Positions 1-11,198 of a stretch of DNA of 64,000 bases are shown piece after piece. Source of the DNA: Sarcocystis neurona (taxonomy: Eukaryota; Apicomplexa; Conoidasida; Eucoccidiorida; Sarcocystidae). The DNA lies in NCBI GenBank assembly GCA_000727475.1, contig KL647289.1, positions 3,910,019-3,974,018 on the forward strand, written 5' to 3'. Each line of letters begins with the position of its first letter. Position 1 is the stretch's first letter. The notes below the pieces were generated by a model that worked only from the letters and a program-made list of their open reading frames with translations, did not search any database and was not told where the DNA came from. The translations under genes were made by a program, and so were the position numbers.

Positions 1-98
1 TCATTTCCTCCAAACGAATTGGGTACCTATTTCTTAGTTGTCTAACGACGCCCGCCCACCATGAATTATCTACTTATTTTACTACAGAGTCATGTAAA

Positions 99-116
99 TA
101 TATATATATATATATA
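99..116. repeat. (TA)n microsatellite
   Basis: This is a run of about nine perfect TA dinucleotides. It is the first of many short TA tracts that mark non-coding DNA in this window. Confidence 0.9.
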
Positions 117-336
117 GTGTTGTTCCGTATCATCACGGAATACAGCCTTGGACGCATTTGTGCATCCACACGCATATTAATAGGCAAACGTCTGATTATG
201 GTGACATTATCAATTAGAGCTTTGCACCCGAATACGTATCTACGAAGAGAGACACAACACAGTGCCATCGCGCTCCGCCTACTTTCACGCAGGTAGAGCT
301 ACAGAGAGAAAGAGAAAAAGATTCAAATTATCACAT

Positions 337-541
337 TCATTTGTTGACATTACCGCCGCCAGGAAACACTCTCGGTCGTGCACATGGATGCTTTCCTGAG
401 AAGGAGGACTGCTGTGTTTTGCATTGCCAGTCTACAATGGGTAATACTATGTTTTCGCTTGTTGGATAAGCCATGACTGCTAGGAAATCCTTGTCAAGTT
501 CTGCTACTATTGGTACGGTTCGCGGTTCGTCTCCAAGCAAA
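337..541 (-). CDS. Candidate terminal exon of an unidentified spliced gene
   Basis: On the minus strand a pyrimidine-rich acceptor (ending TTTTCCATAG at 542-551) is followed by an open frame of 68 codons to a TGA at 337-339. The translation is varied and free of low complexity, with segments such as LDKDFLAVMAYPTSEN and VDWQCKTQQSS. I do not recognise the protein. A hydrophobic strand followed by one cysteine is faintly reminiscent of Eimeria surface-antigen exons, but this is a loose impression and no diagnostic motif is visible. No upstream exon could be joined with confidence, so the start of the gene is unknown. Confidence 0.25.
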
Positions 542-608
542 CTATGGAAAATAAGATCTCACTGAGATCGTCAGCTCCACGTAAGTAGAATGCATGTTAT
601 GAGTATCA

Positions 609-1195
609 ATGCAGTTAATAACATCACGGTCACTTCCCAGGGAGCCCCTCCTTGTCTCTACAGATGGGAAGGTCTTTTTATTGTCACTACTCCTCCCGCA
701 GTTGGTAGAAGAAAAGCAGGATTTCTTGCAGATAGAGCGCACGCCTGTAAATTTTGTTGGTCACCGTAAAAAGAAGAGTGTGACGTGCACTGGAGTAGTT
801 TTCAACTCTGTTCGAGAACAGCTTGTCCGCATTCGAATAGTAGTACAAGTTCAAATGCAACACTTGACGCTGGAATATTTCAACACGAAAGTGCAGACAG
901 TCACGATTGTCCCTTTCAAGTCATCTACTTCAATGTGTATGTTCTCTAGCTACAATGCAACACACCGGCGTACACGTGCATATGTATAGGCACATTACTG
1001 TCCGGACGATATGGAAACCTGTGACTTGCCTTGAAAAAATTTCGTCTAGAATATTGTCAGCCTCCTTCTACAGAATGATTACAGATGCCCTCTTCTGCGG
1101 TTGCAAGCTCGAACTCGGGCCTCTCCATTTAAGTGTGAACCCACAGGACTACGAGGCGATGCACCGGGCTTCTGCCATCGCAGCGACAAACAAGC
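609..1195 (+). other. Possible plus-strand exons, unidentified
   Basis: Two acceptor-like sites (CTTGTCTCTACAG ending near 662, and CTCCTTCTACAG ending near 1074) precede open frames with non-repetitive translations. The first frame includes QLVEEKQDFLQIERTPVNF, the second LELGPLHLSVNPQDYEAMH. I could not link them through matching donors and recognise neither. The segment overlaps weak minus-strand frames, so even the strand is uncertain. Confidence 0.15.
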
Positions 1196-4100
1196 ATATG
1201 TATACGTACACACCTGTATACATAGATACCGCGCGTATATTCGCACAAGTATGCCCGTTAACACGAAATGCGGTCAAGGACGAGGCCCATGCTTATAACT
1301 TTCGACATTTAAATGGAGATGGATATACTTACGTAAAGATTCGCTATCACGTGCGCGTACGTATGCGTGACAATTCTAAGGTACGCTGCCGAACTCTGAG
1401 TGCACACCAGTGCGTATCAATTCAAGGCACACTGTCTAGGGGTCATTCCAGACAACTGTGGCGGTCTTTCTTGCCGGCAATTGTTAGCGTATTTTCCGCA
1501 TTGGAACTACAAGTAGTACCGCTCCAAGGATGGGCAAGACGGCAGATTCTTCCGTCTTGTCATTGAGGAAGATCAGGACGACACGGTCTTCGGCAGACAG
1601 CGGCTTTGCTCACCGCGTCAAGCATATCAGTACGCATCTATCCATCTATCGACCGATCCACCTATATATATATATATGTACACAGTTTCTGATGGCGCTC
1701 AGCCCATTAGTGTCCAACCTCCGTCGTGGAGGGCGGCACGTACATGCATGCATACGTATACAAGTAGACATTCATGAATGATCACCGTGTAAAGGGCACC
1801 AGCACTCTCCCACACATTTCAACAAACGTTGAGGAGAAGTTACAATACACGTAAACACAAATACCTCATCTATCTGTCTGCTTTAAAGTTTGGAGGTGGA
1901 GAAAACAGAGGTTGTCCTAATCCATTCACCACTGACATCCACCCTTTCTCTATTCTTGTACCGGGTAGACGAAAATAACAAGGGGCGCCGATACTTTCTT
2001 CAGGACACCCTATGTACATTGAAGAGCTTAAAGTTCCTTTTTTCGCCCATCTGTAGGGGAATTTCATGTACAATTACTACAGACTGCGCTCTAGTGCAGA
2101 TACACAACACCTTAGATGACTCTATTTTCGACCCGTACATGAAAACTATGTGAAACGAACAGTTAAGAGTCTCTAAGGGTCACGTGGTAGGACCTTCATT
2201 CTCATTTTTGATAAACATTACCTTCTTTGAGCATATCAAGGTCAAGAGAAGATAAGGAATTTTCAAACATCTTACCACCTTAGTATTGTCCTTTTTTCTC
2301 GAACAGTCTCGAGTTGTATCCTGCGTCGTAGTGGAGTCACCTGCACAACGCACTGCAGAGCTGTCTTCCGCAACGAGAAACTTCTCCCGTTGTGTTCTCA
2401 CAAAGTCTGTGTGGCAGCGCCCTTCCTCTTCCACGTACTGCTCGTATCTTGTTATTTACGAGCTCTGAAGCAGGTTTACTCGAACCTCCACCTGAGGCAG
2501 AGCGCCGTACCACTGCACGAGATACATTCACAGCCATGCAATGTGCACTGAGGATGTGAATGGAAACAACAGCAACGTGTAGCAGTGGATACTGCGCCTA
2601 GAGGACCTAGTGCCCGCAGGACAGCAGCATGAGTACCAGCAGCACTGAAAATTGTCTGTTTCACGACCGGACCTCACTTGCACACAATAATGTACGTATA
2701 TCAGCTTTAGGCGGAACGGCCCTTGCGGTGAACATGTATGCCACCCTCACGTGTAGATAGTACGGGTGAGCGAATACAGGAAAACGTGTGTCACACATGT
2801 AGATAGCGCCGCAATCTAACACGTTGTCACTTTGTGCGCTATTGTCTAAATCAATCAAAATCGACAAAACCAGGCTTTACCGTGTAAACTTCTACATCGA
2901 GTAGCTATATCCTGTGGCGAGCTCCCAGCACTGTGTTAGGCTACGTAATTTAGAGGGGCCGTGATCTGTACAAGCTCTGCCGAGCACGGGCTTAAGCCCC
3001 AATCCTGTGAACAAACATGCGACGTACGTGCGCCTGTGCTGTACGTAAGTGGTTGACTTCTATATCTGGGGGTTTGCGGAATACCTGTTGAATACTCACG
3101 CACTGCCTTCCCATGTGAAGCCGCAGAAAGACTCAAAAAAGTGTCCTACAAGTGTGCACACTGGTGAAATGTGTCTCCTGTGCACACATACATTACGTAC
3201 AACGCTTCGCGCTACTGGCTTTCTACAAAGTTGCGTAATCATACAAGTTCCTCCTATACATACGGGTAGAATATTATGACTCTGCAGATGTCTCCTTCGA
3301 TCGAAAATAAACTCTTACCATTTCTAGAAGAGGGTTCAGCGTCTCTCTCGATTGTCCACGTAATCAGAGGAGATATGCGTACAGAAGGCAATGGTATGTG
3401 ATTAGAGGGGGAATGAAACATTCCCCGTCTAATCAAACAAAAGCCCTTCCTAAACGAGATTGCAGCACTGCCACATGTGTGCTTCATTGCATTACCCGAC
3501 ACCACTACGTCCGCAGTCCCCGTTTCTACCTCTTCGTGCTATATCGAGAAAATACAGCTTTCTACGGAGGTACGCCTACACCAACCACATGGTCACAGGC
3601 GCCAGCATACAAAACACTTCCCTGTTGTTTGCGAATGCATACAAAGATACATACACGTGGACCACACTTCGTATAAGGGGCTGAGTGGGCGTATGTGCCC
3701 TCACCCGCATTTTTCACGGTAGCACACACGTGTGGAGCTACAAACATATGTGTATGCGTGTCACCTTTTTCTGACCACACCCAGATTTACCTGGACACCT
3801 TAGAACTAAACGCAAATACGCGTATGCATACGGCGCCTGTCTGAACCCCATTCTGCCGGTGATTCTCGCGTCTCTTGCTTGGGACGCATCTATTTTCCAC
3901 GAGCGTGCGATCGTTGCATGCGCTTGAGTTCTGAAGGTATACGAATTGTGGAATTCACTGTATTTTTCATAGCTCGTCATACAGGCAGAAATCTACTAAG
4001 GTGTTTTCGATTATATACTGGTAAATTCGTACGAACAAGCTAATGTGTGTCTCTCTCGGGACATCATAGCAAAGTACCCTTCCGGTGTTACGCTCCCGGA

Positions 4101-4856
4101 GCAGTCTGCTTTTCAGTGGTGGATGGAGTCCATTGACTGGAAGCCTGCTGCACCTTTACGAACAAGATCCTTCGAAAGTGGTAGGGACTTGTGTGTGCAG
4201 ATGTACGGTGCACGCACATCTCCGTGCATGTGGATATGTGACGGAGGTTTATATGTACACAGTTGTGGAGACACTCGTGTACATTCTATCGTCTGTATTT
4301 CTTAGTCCATGTGTTCGATGTGCGTGCCCTGTTCTGGAGGAGAAGGACGTGCTCGCTACGCTTGTGAGACTAATTCTGCTCCCTGTGCTACAGCTGCTGC
4401 TGTAGCCAGCAGCAGTGCTGCTGCTGCGATGCTGCAGTGTGCTGCGGTAAACTCTGCGGCTCTCACCTATATCACACGAGCAGCTGCCTGCTGACAACTT
4501 GAAGGTATCTTCCTCTAAATGATGTTGTACTAAAGTAACATAAAACCTATCGTTCTTTAAATGCATGTAGGTATTGAATAGTAGTACAAACGTATCAATG
4601 ATGTTGTAGATGTGCACACGTCTGGATACATGCCAATCAGGCCGCGACGTCTGACACAGCTGAATTCGCAAATAGACATACACGTATATCTATCTATCTG
4701 TCTACCTGTACGTATATGTAGATTCGCCTTTACAGATATATGCTCATCAAGCACAAACTCCTGGTACGGCCGAAAATATACGCATATATAATATTTACGT
4801 ATTCTTGTTTACAACTCGAAGCTAACATATACATATATATGTGTGTATATATATAT

Positions 4857-5418
4857 CTACGTAAGGCACGGCGATGAAGGCGTGTCGTACTGCCGCAGTG
4901 TGGCCGTTCGCTTAACAGTGCCTGAAAGCGTCTTCGGCATCGACTTTAAAACAGGATGCAGCGAAGTTACCCATTTTGTCTTGTCTGGAAAAAAGCATCG
5001 GGCTCCCCACAGCAGGTGTAGGGAAGTGGCACTAGTCCTCTGCACTGCGTGCGCTCTGAACGGCTTGACTGTTCAGTTTGGCAGCAAGAGGTAAGGAAAA
5101 ACGGGAAACCTTCCATTCTTGCTGCAAATATAAGGCTGTGTGTTCACGACAGCAAACTCAAGTTCTATAATTGATGTGGCGACTCCACACCGCAGTGCCA
5201 GAGGAGCACGACAGTATTTCCCGGACGCAGCAATACAGAACTTACACCTTTGCCTATCAGAGAGAAACATCTTCCAGTCCGCGGAAGCAAGGGAATGAGC
5301 TGGTCTACGCTAGCTTTAAATCGCACGCGGAAGGGCAAACCCCTCTGCCCGCCATGAAAGAACAACCCGGTGCCCGGGAATGTTATTCTGTCAGCTCGAA
5401 AGCGACCGCCCTTGTCTA
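4857..5418 (-). CDS. Candidate last two exons of an unidentified spliced gene
   Basis: Two minus-strand exons join in frame. The upstream exon (5248-5418) follows a good acceptor (polypyrimidine then GGCTACAG) and ends at AAAG|GTGTAAGT. The last exon (4857-4984) follows TTTTTTCCAG and runs to a TAG at 4857-4859. One nucleotide carried over plus two completes a GAC codon, giving about 99 residues. The product is non-repetitive, with the segments ITFPGTGLFFHGGQRGLPF and FKASVDQLIPLLP in the first exon and KTKWVTSLHPVLKSMPK in the second. The alternation of an aromatic/glycine loop with a 'DQLIPLL' helix slightly resembles a doublecortin fold, but key residues are not convincing, so no function is assigned. 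Upstream exons probably lie between 5430 and 5990 but could not be fixed. A plus-strand frame at 5171-5704 overlaps the first exon. Confidence 0.35.
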
Positions 5419-5424
5419 CTGTAG

Positions 5425-6780
5425 CCAAAAGCAGATACAGAAAGTCAGTCCTGCTTTTGCACGTGTACATAGCAATTGCCCATCCCGCCCAGGACAGCAG
5501 CTCGAAGACGCTGCTTCTATCAATGTGACAATTGGTGCAGCTTCAGCTGATTTTATTCCTGTCACATGGGTTGGAACGTTTCCCCTGCAGCAGCGGAGAA
5601 GTGGTTTCACTGGGTCTTGTGCATCATATTTGTATATACCCTACGTTGTCCAAATTACGATGCCCGTGGAAGCCACATCAGAAACAGGTCTGCATTTTCG
5701 GTGAAGCCTGCTCCATATTCCAGCACCAAATCGCTTAAATGCGTGTGTACAGCAGCTCCTCGAATATATAGTTCGTGGTAGTTTTACAGCGAAAGCCTTC
5801 TCGTTTACGGTAGCAAGAACACCAGGCAGCATCCACTGCCGCTTGCGACAACCGACAGATGACTGTTGAGCCGCCGCGAGGGTAGACAAGGCATACAGCC
5901 CGACAACGTAAATATACACAGCTTCTGTAAACTTCCGCAAAACGCTAAACGGAATATACAGATGTCCGTTCGGTGCGAGGCGCACACAAAAAAATTAGAC
6001 GGCCGCTAGCGACTGCACACGGGTAAAGGCAGACCACCTTATACGTCAGAGCGACTGCGCTTGGCGCGACAGCAGGAGAAACAGGCAACGACGCCGTTCT
6101 TCTCCTGCATCTCCAAAACTGTCTAATGCTGGACAAGGAAACTACGACATGTTATATATATTCATCCATCACCTACAATAAAACAGACAAGTTGTAATGT
6201 GTAAATAGACGCAGAACAGCAACTGTGAAAGGAGAATACCACAATCTGTTAACGGACACATGTAGACTTATCATTGCCTGGAGGTATGCGTATATATATA
6301 CACATACACATATATACAATTAGATAACCAGAGAATGCAACGGCAGGCCTGCATGAAGCGACCGCAGCTTTTTCGGGCGCCTATGGGAGCAGGTGCCCGG
6401 CGGTCATAAACGAAACACCGCCTCCTTCCCCTGGGTCGAAATGGTAACTTGATGACGCGCATCATACATGTCCGCACAAGCACCTACGCACGCAGATGCA
6501 TACACGCATACACGGGATGTATCTGCACGTGTCCCCTCTCGTTGTGCGATTCCTTCTTGCAAAGCATTCTGCGTCCACGGACCAAACGAGTATGTTCTCC
6601 ATACTTTGTATTACGAAGTACTTAAGGGGCTCCCGGAGGCATCTGACGATGTGTGTTATACCGATAGTAACACTGCGTTTACAAAATTAGAAGGCCCACA
6701 TGCGGGTGGTTGAGACAAGCCTACAAGTGGTGGGAGAGAGAGTTTGGAGTGTATCTACTCCTTGTACATCCTTAATCGAG
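5425..6780. other. Unassigned region upstream of the UTP6 3' end
   Basis: Between 5425 and 6130 both strands carry medium-length open frames. On the minus strand the frame at 5641-5985 has a hydrophobic segment with the core YIYVVGLYALSTLAAA. None has a recognisable product or a clear ATG plus splice context. From about 6130 to 6780 the sequence is intergenic in character, with TA-rich words near 6290-6320. A terminator or poly(A) site for UTP6 cannot be specified from sequence alone. Confidence 0.35.
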
Positions 6781-6788
6781 CGGTTGAC

Positions 6789-9700
6789 TTATAGGATGCA
6801 CCGAGCCGCGGACTGAGATGCAGCACGGCTCTCTGCTGTAGGGTGTGCTGCTGCGGTGTATATACACCACAACCTGTTGACCCCACATGCGGTGCAACCT
6901 CCCGGGTAGTGCTGCTGCAGCTCGCAAGGCGTTGCCACCTCCGCAGCGACGGCTTCTCGAAACGCAGCAAGCGCAGCAGATCCTTCGCCCAGCGCTTGTT
7001 CTGCCTGTCGCTCTGCTTCTTCTCTCTTTTCCACGACAAAAGTCGCAGGAGTCAGACCGTTTGCGACAGAGCTCTTCCGCTGCGGCTTCGATAGGGCTGT
7101 TGCTCCACCCCACCATCGGAGGGAGCACGAGCTTTGCTGCAGATGCAGCACACCCGCAGCCTCTTCACAAAAGCGCGAAAAGCGCCAGAAATCTACCCAC
7201 CAACGAACTTGCTGTTGGCATGCATTGGTAACGTGCTGCAACACATGTCGGCGCAGCACGTCCTCCTGCTGCTGCAGCCGTCTACCCCGCCCCCGTTTCT
7301 CTTCCTGCGGAAGCAGCTGTTGCTGCATTCCACATCTCTCGAAAGCCGCCAAAACGCATGCGTACACCTTTCGGCTTTCGTGCAGCAATACACTCAGCAT
7401 GTCTGCCCAACAACCTGCTGCTCCCCCCCATACCGGTGCCGCCACTGCCGCAGCTGACGCCCAGCAGCGAGCGATGCTGCCCCAGAGAGCGTGAATCGCA
7501 AAGTCACACATTTCCACAAATACCGTGAGGCGTGAAGCACTACAGAGGCGCACGCAGCAGGAGCCGTCGTTCAAGGACGAAACGCATGCGCTGCTCCACT
7601 GCAACACTGCAGCCACTTCCGCCATCGCAGCTGCATCCGCTGCCGCGATGGTAGAAGTAAGACCACGAGGAAGATATGGAGTCGCCCCTGCAACTGCTCC
7701 AGTCGCTCGAAACTCATCCCTCTTCTTTGCTTCTACTTCTGAGGCTGCTGTTGCCCGTGCAGTTGCTGCTGCTGCTGGCTTGAGCACTGCAGCGGCAGCA
7801 CATGCTGGTGACGCAGCAGCTGCTGTACCGGCAGCAGATGCTTCCCCAACTTCAGAACAACCTGTACCGCTGCCCGGCAGCTGCCTCTGCTGCACCGGTA
7901 GCAGTTTTCTTCGTTTGTGTGGATGCTGTGCTATCAAGTCTCTAAAGCAACTAACCACTCCTTCTTCGTCTTGCTGTTGCTGTGCAAACTGCTCCTGCAT
8001 CTGCTGTTGTCGCTGCATGAGCCCGTGCTGACAGAAGCGTTGCACCAAAGGAGGCAGCGACGCAGGTGCAGCAGCAGCGAGCAGCTCCTGGAACCACGTC
8101 GGCAGCGGCTCTGCCGTGCTGCGTTCTCTTGCTGGAGCTAATCCTGCGTCTTCTTCGCTTCCTGATCTCCTGCCGCTGCTGCTCCGTTGTTCTTGGGTAG
8201 AAAGCAGTAAATAGTGCTGGAGAAGCCCTGCGGCTTCCGACAGGCCCAGAGAGCCGTTTAGGTTACGTAGAACTTCAAGAGTGGCTGCCGCACTCTCATC
8301 CGTTGCTTCCTCTTTACTCTGCTGGTTCTTCTTGTCCGTTTCCTCCTGCTGCTGCTGCTTTTCCTTCTTCTTCTTCTTCTTCTTCGATGGTTGGCGCTGG
8401 TTCCCGCCCCACGGCTGCTGCAACACAGGGACCGAGAGACTGCTTTTTTGAATTTCCAGCAGCAGAAGCAGCAGCTGAGCCACTTGCTGCTGGTGCTGCT
8501 TCCGTGAAGAAGACCACTCTATCTCCTGCTGCTGTTGTTGCTGCTGTAGAAAGCTTTCGGTGAGCTGGTGCAGCTTCTCCCGCACTTGTTGCAGTGGTCT
8601 GAGGTGTACGTACACCTCGTCGGAAAAGTTCGCCTGCACGTGCGCCGCAGCCCCTTGCAGCAATTCCACCAGCAGCTGCCCCACGGCCACAAACGCTCCT
8701 GCCGCCGCAGCAGGGGACTCCTCTGGACTGCTGCTCTTCGCTGTCGCACATGTCTTCTTCTTCTTTACCTTCCATTGCTGCTGCTGCAGCTGCTGCTCAT
8801 GCACCTGCTGCAGAGCCCTGAGCAGTGATTCTATAAGCCAGAGTCGCTGTTCCTGTAGCTGGCTATTCCCCTCTCCTGACGCTGAAGCAGCAGAATCCCA
8901 AAGCGCAGTCCACAAGGTCTCGCGCTGCAACTGCAGCAACCGCGGCTCTGCCAGTAGATCCCCTGCAGCAGCAGCCCCACTCGCGCCTACTTCCTTTGTC
9001 GGTGTATCTGCATGGAGCAGTAACAAGCATGCCCTGCCTATACGAGGCTGCCGTTGCAGCAGCAGCAGCACCTGCGGCCACCCCGCGTCGGACAACATTT
9101 CCAACTGCTTCAGCGCGACTGAATCATGCGCTGCTTCCCCCTCCTCTCCAGCTCTTGCTGCTGACTCTGCACCTTCTGCCATCCTTGCTGCATGGGCTGC
9201 TGTTGCTGCCTCCGGCCCTGCTGCTGCATCTTCGTCTGACGCTGCGGCGTAACGTGCGTAAAGGTCTGCATCTGCATGCGCTCCTCCGTACAGTTGAATT
9301 AGGTGTGCGCCCGTCTGCAGCTGTGCTACAGCACTAGCCATGGTTCCTGCTCTTGCTGCTGTACCTTCTGCTTCTCTCCCTGCTGCTGTCTTTTTCCTGC
9401 TGCTGCTGCTCCCGCTCAACACATGCGCAACTCCTTCTGAATCTCCTTCTGCGTCCCCTTCCACGTCGAGAACACAGAGGATCTCTTCGTCTGCTTCCCG
9501 GACTACTTCAGCAGCGTTCCTCTCTTCATCTGCTGCTGTCGCGACTTTTGCTGCCCGCATTGTCCTGCTGCTGCTGGAGTGCAGCGCACGCAGAAGCAGA
9601 CCCAGCAGCAGCAGGAGGTGCGGACGCGTCTCACATTCTTCCAGAATATTTCCGAGTACCTGGAACACTGCGCCCTTCCTCTTCCTGCTGCTGTCTCCCC

Positions 9701-11198
9701 CGCTGTGGCCCGTCTCGCCGCTGCCACTATTGCTAGCATTACAGCTGCTGTGGCCGTGCGCACTGGCGCTGCTGTCGAGGCTGCTGCGCGCCGTCGCATC
9801 AGCCCCCTCTGATTCTTCGTTAGACGAGGCTGCTGCGACAGCCTGCAGCAGCATGACCTTCCACTCGTAAACACGCAGCAGAGGCTGCTGCTGCGCTTGT
9901 TCGTGCAACAGCAGCGACACCTGCTGCTGCAGCGGCGGCAGCAGTTGCTGCTGCATCAACGGCGCGGCATCACTCGCTTGAAGCCCCAGGCAAAGCTCCA
10001 GCGCTCGGAGAAGAAAATCTTGAAGTCTGCTGTCCACTGCAGCTACGGGCAGCCTGCTGCTCTTGCTTGTGCACGTGTTACTGTCAGTACAGGCACTCTC
10101 TTCTGCTGCAGCGGCAGCTGCTGCAGTCCCCCTCCCCCTGCGTGGCCGCTGTCGCAGCTTCTCCACTGCTGCCTTCAACACCACGAGGATCGCGTCCCCT
10201 TGTACCTGGGGCATTCCTTTTGCTGCTCCGCCGTTTTCTGCTTCTCCATCTTCTCGCCCTGCTGTAATTTCTGCCTTTTCTTTTCCTGCAGCGCTGCTGG
10301 CCGCCGCTTCCGCCTCGTCCTGCTGCGTCTTCAGCTCTCCTCCGTCATCCAGAGCAGCAAAAGCAGACGCGTCTGCACGGGAGACTTTTTTCTGCTGTTG
10401 TTTCTGCTGCTGGTGCTGCTGCAAACGGAGGGCCTCGGCTTTGCGAAGGACCGCCGTAGCCTCGAGCCGCAGCAGCTCTGTCCAGAGAGCGACGCTGCCG
10501 TTGTTGAAGCGCAGCGCAGTCAGCAGCATGCGGCGAGCAGCCAGCAGCTGTCCCTGTTGCAGCAGCCGTTCTGCTGCAAGAATCCACAGGCCACTGCAGC
10601 AAGGGAACTGTCGCAACGCATGCAGCAGCAGCTGCTGCAGCTGTCTGGTGCTGCCCAGCTGCAGCAGCAAATCCAAGCAGCTGTACCAGAGAGCCAGGGA
10701 CGTTGAGTGCCGTTGCAGCAGCCGCTTGCAGAGTCTGTACACCCGCCGTGACCCCGTGCGGACAACCGCATGCAGCAGGTCTTTTGCTCGAAGAATGCGT
10801 CTCTGCTGTCGCTGTTGTTGCTGTTGCTGCCGTTGCAGTTCTTTCTGCAATTTGTCTCGCTGCTTCCTTGTCGTCTTCTGCTGCTTCTTCTTCGCCTTCC
10901 GCTGCTGCTGCACTCGCAGAAGCCGCTGCTGCTGCTGCAGCTGCTGCAGTCGGCTGCGACACGCGTCCAGGGCTGCGCGGCACCGCAGGCGCAGCAGCGT
11001 CAGCAGATTCACTTCGTAGCGAATATACAGAAGAAAGGCCTGCACCGTATTCCCATGACGACTGCTACACTCGAATTCGAAATCTCGTCTCCTTCGCAGA
11101 ATCTGTCGCGTCTCCTCCTCTGCTAAAACCTGACGCTGCGTAAGTGCATGCAGCTCCTCCAGCCCCGCCTCCACCCGCTGCTGCACCGCGTCTGCCAT
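6789..11198 (-). CDS. UTP6: UTP6, U3 snoRNA-associated protein 6 (SSU processome HAT-repeat protein), repeat-expanded
   Basis: This is a single 1469-codon ORF from an ATG at 11196-11198. The N-terminus is diagnostic for UTP6: MADAVQQRVEAGLEELHAL, then EEETRQILRRRRDFEFE and LLYIRYEVNLLTLLRLR, matching the family's opening helices. Residues about 134-260 form HAT-type helical repeats (for example LALWYSCLDLLLQLG, SGLWILAAERLL and VALWTELLRLE). A segment near residue 345 (LVVLKAAVEKLRQRP) and the C-terminal part (QVRWWVDFWRF; GSAALAAFREAV) also fit the family. UTP6 proteins are usually about 600 residues. Here the extra length comes from Gln, Ala, Ser and Lys runs placed between the conserved helices. 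UTP6 acts in the nucleolus with the U3 snoRNP in early 18S pre-rRNA cleavage. The last 35 or so residues look unconserved. No intron is needed to read the gene. Confidence 0.85.
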   Translation of the reverse strand: MADAVQQRVEAGLEELHALTQRQVLAEEETRQILRRRRDFEFECSSRHGNTVQAFLLYIRYEVNLLTLLRLRCRAALDACRSRLQQLQQQQRLLRVQQQRKAKKKQQKTTRKQRDKLQKELQRQQQQQQRQQRRILRAKDLLHAVVRTGSRRVYRLCKRLLQRHSTSLALWYSCLDLLLQLGSTRQLQQLLLHALRQFPCCSGLWILAAERLLQQGQLLAARRMLLTALRFNNGSVALWTELLRLEATAVLRKAEALRLQQHQQQKQQQKKVSRADASAFAALDDGGELKTQQDEAEAAASSAAGKEKAEITAGREDGEAENGGAAKGMPQVQGDAILVVLKAAVEKLRQRPRRGRGTAAAAAAAEESACTDSNTCTSKSSRLPVAAVDSRLQDFLLRALELCLGLQASDAAPLMQQQLLPPLQQQVSLLLHEQAQQQPLLRVYEWKVMLLQAVAAASSNEESEGADATARSSLDSSASAHGHSSCNASNSGSGETGHSGGDSSRKRKGAVFQVLGNILEECETRPHLLLLLGLLLRALHSSSSRTMRAAKVATAADEERNAAEVVREADEEILCVLDVEGDAEGDSEGVAHVLSGSSSSRKKTAAGREAEGTAARAGTMASAVAQLQTGAHLIQLYGGAHADADLYARYAAASDEDAAAGPEAATAAHAARMAEGAESAARAGEEGEAAHDSVALKQLEMLSDAGWPQVLLLLQRQPRIGRACLLLLHADTPTKEVGASGAAAAGDLLAEPRLLQLQRETLWTALWDSAASASGEGNSQLQEQRLWLIESLLRALQQVHEQQLQQQQWKVKKKKTCATAKSSSPEESPAAAAGAFVAVGQLLVELLQGAAAHVQANFSDEVYVHLRPLQQVREKLHQLTESFLQQQQQQQEIEWSSSRKQHQQQVAQLLLLLLEIQKSSLSVPVLQQPWGGNQRQPSKKKKKKKEKQQQQEETDKKNQQSKEEATDESAAATLEVLRNLNGSLGLSEAAGLLQHYLLLSTQEQRSSSGRRSGSEEDAGLAPARERSTAEPLPTWFQELLAAAAPASLPPLVQRFCQHGLMQRQQQMQEQFAQQQQDEEGVVSCFRDLIAQHPHKRRKLLPVQQRQLPGSGTGCSEVGEASAAGTAAAASPACAAAAVLKPAAAATARATAASEVEAKKRDEFRATGAVAGATPYLPRGLTSTIAAADAAAMAEVAAVLQWSSACVSSLNDGSCCVRLCSASRLTVFVEMCDFAIHALWGSIARCWASAAAVAAPVWGGAAGCWADMLSVLLHESRKVYACVLAAFERCGMQQQLLPQEEKRGRGRRLQQQEDVLRRHVLQHVTNACQQQVRWWVDFWRFSRFCEEAAGVLHLQQSSCSLRWWGGATALSKPQRKSSVANGLTPATFVVEKREEAERQAEQALGEGSAALAAFREAVAAEVATPCELQQHYPGGCTACGVNRLWCIYTAAAHPTAESRAASQSAARCIL

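Larger units (their letters stand above)
1..4800. other. Gene-poor stretch with no firmly supported gene
   Basis: Most of this stretch reads as intergenic or intronic DNA: frequent stops in all frames, many GTATAC/ACGTGTATAC-like words and short TA runs, and almost none of the CAG tracts that mark coding DNA elsewhere in the window. Two places look exon-like and are listed separately (337-541 minus and 609-1195 plus). The remaining open frames, such as the 219-codon plus frame at 907-1566, run through TA-rich sequence and show no recognisable motif. Confidence 0.5.

Noticed and set aside
10063..11019. 318-codon plus-strand Ser/Ala/Cys-rich ORF
   Set aside because: It is antisense to the conserved N-terminal half of UTP6; its composition is what CTG repeats give in that phase.
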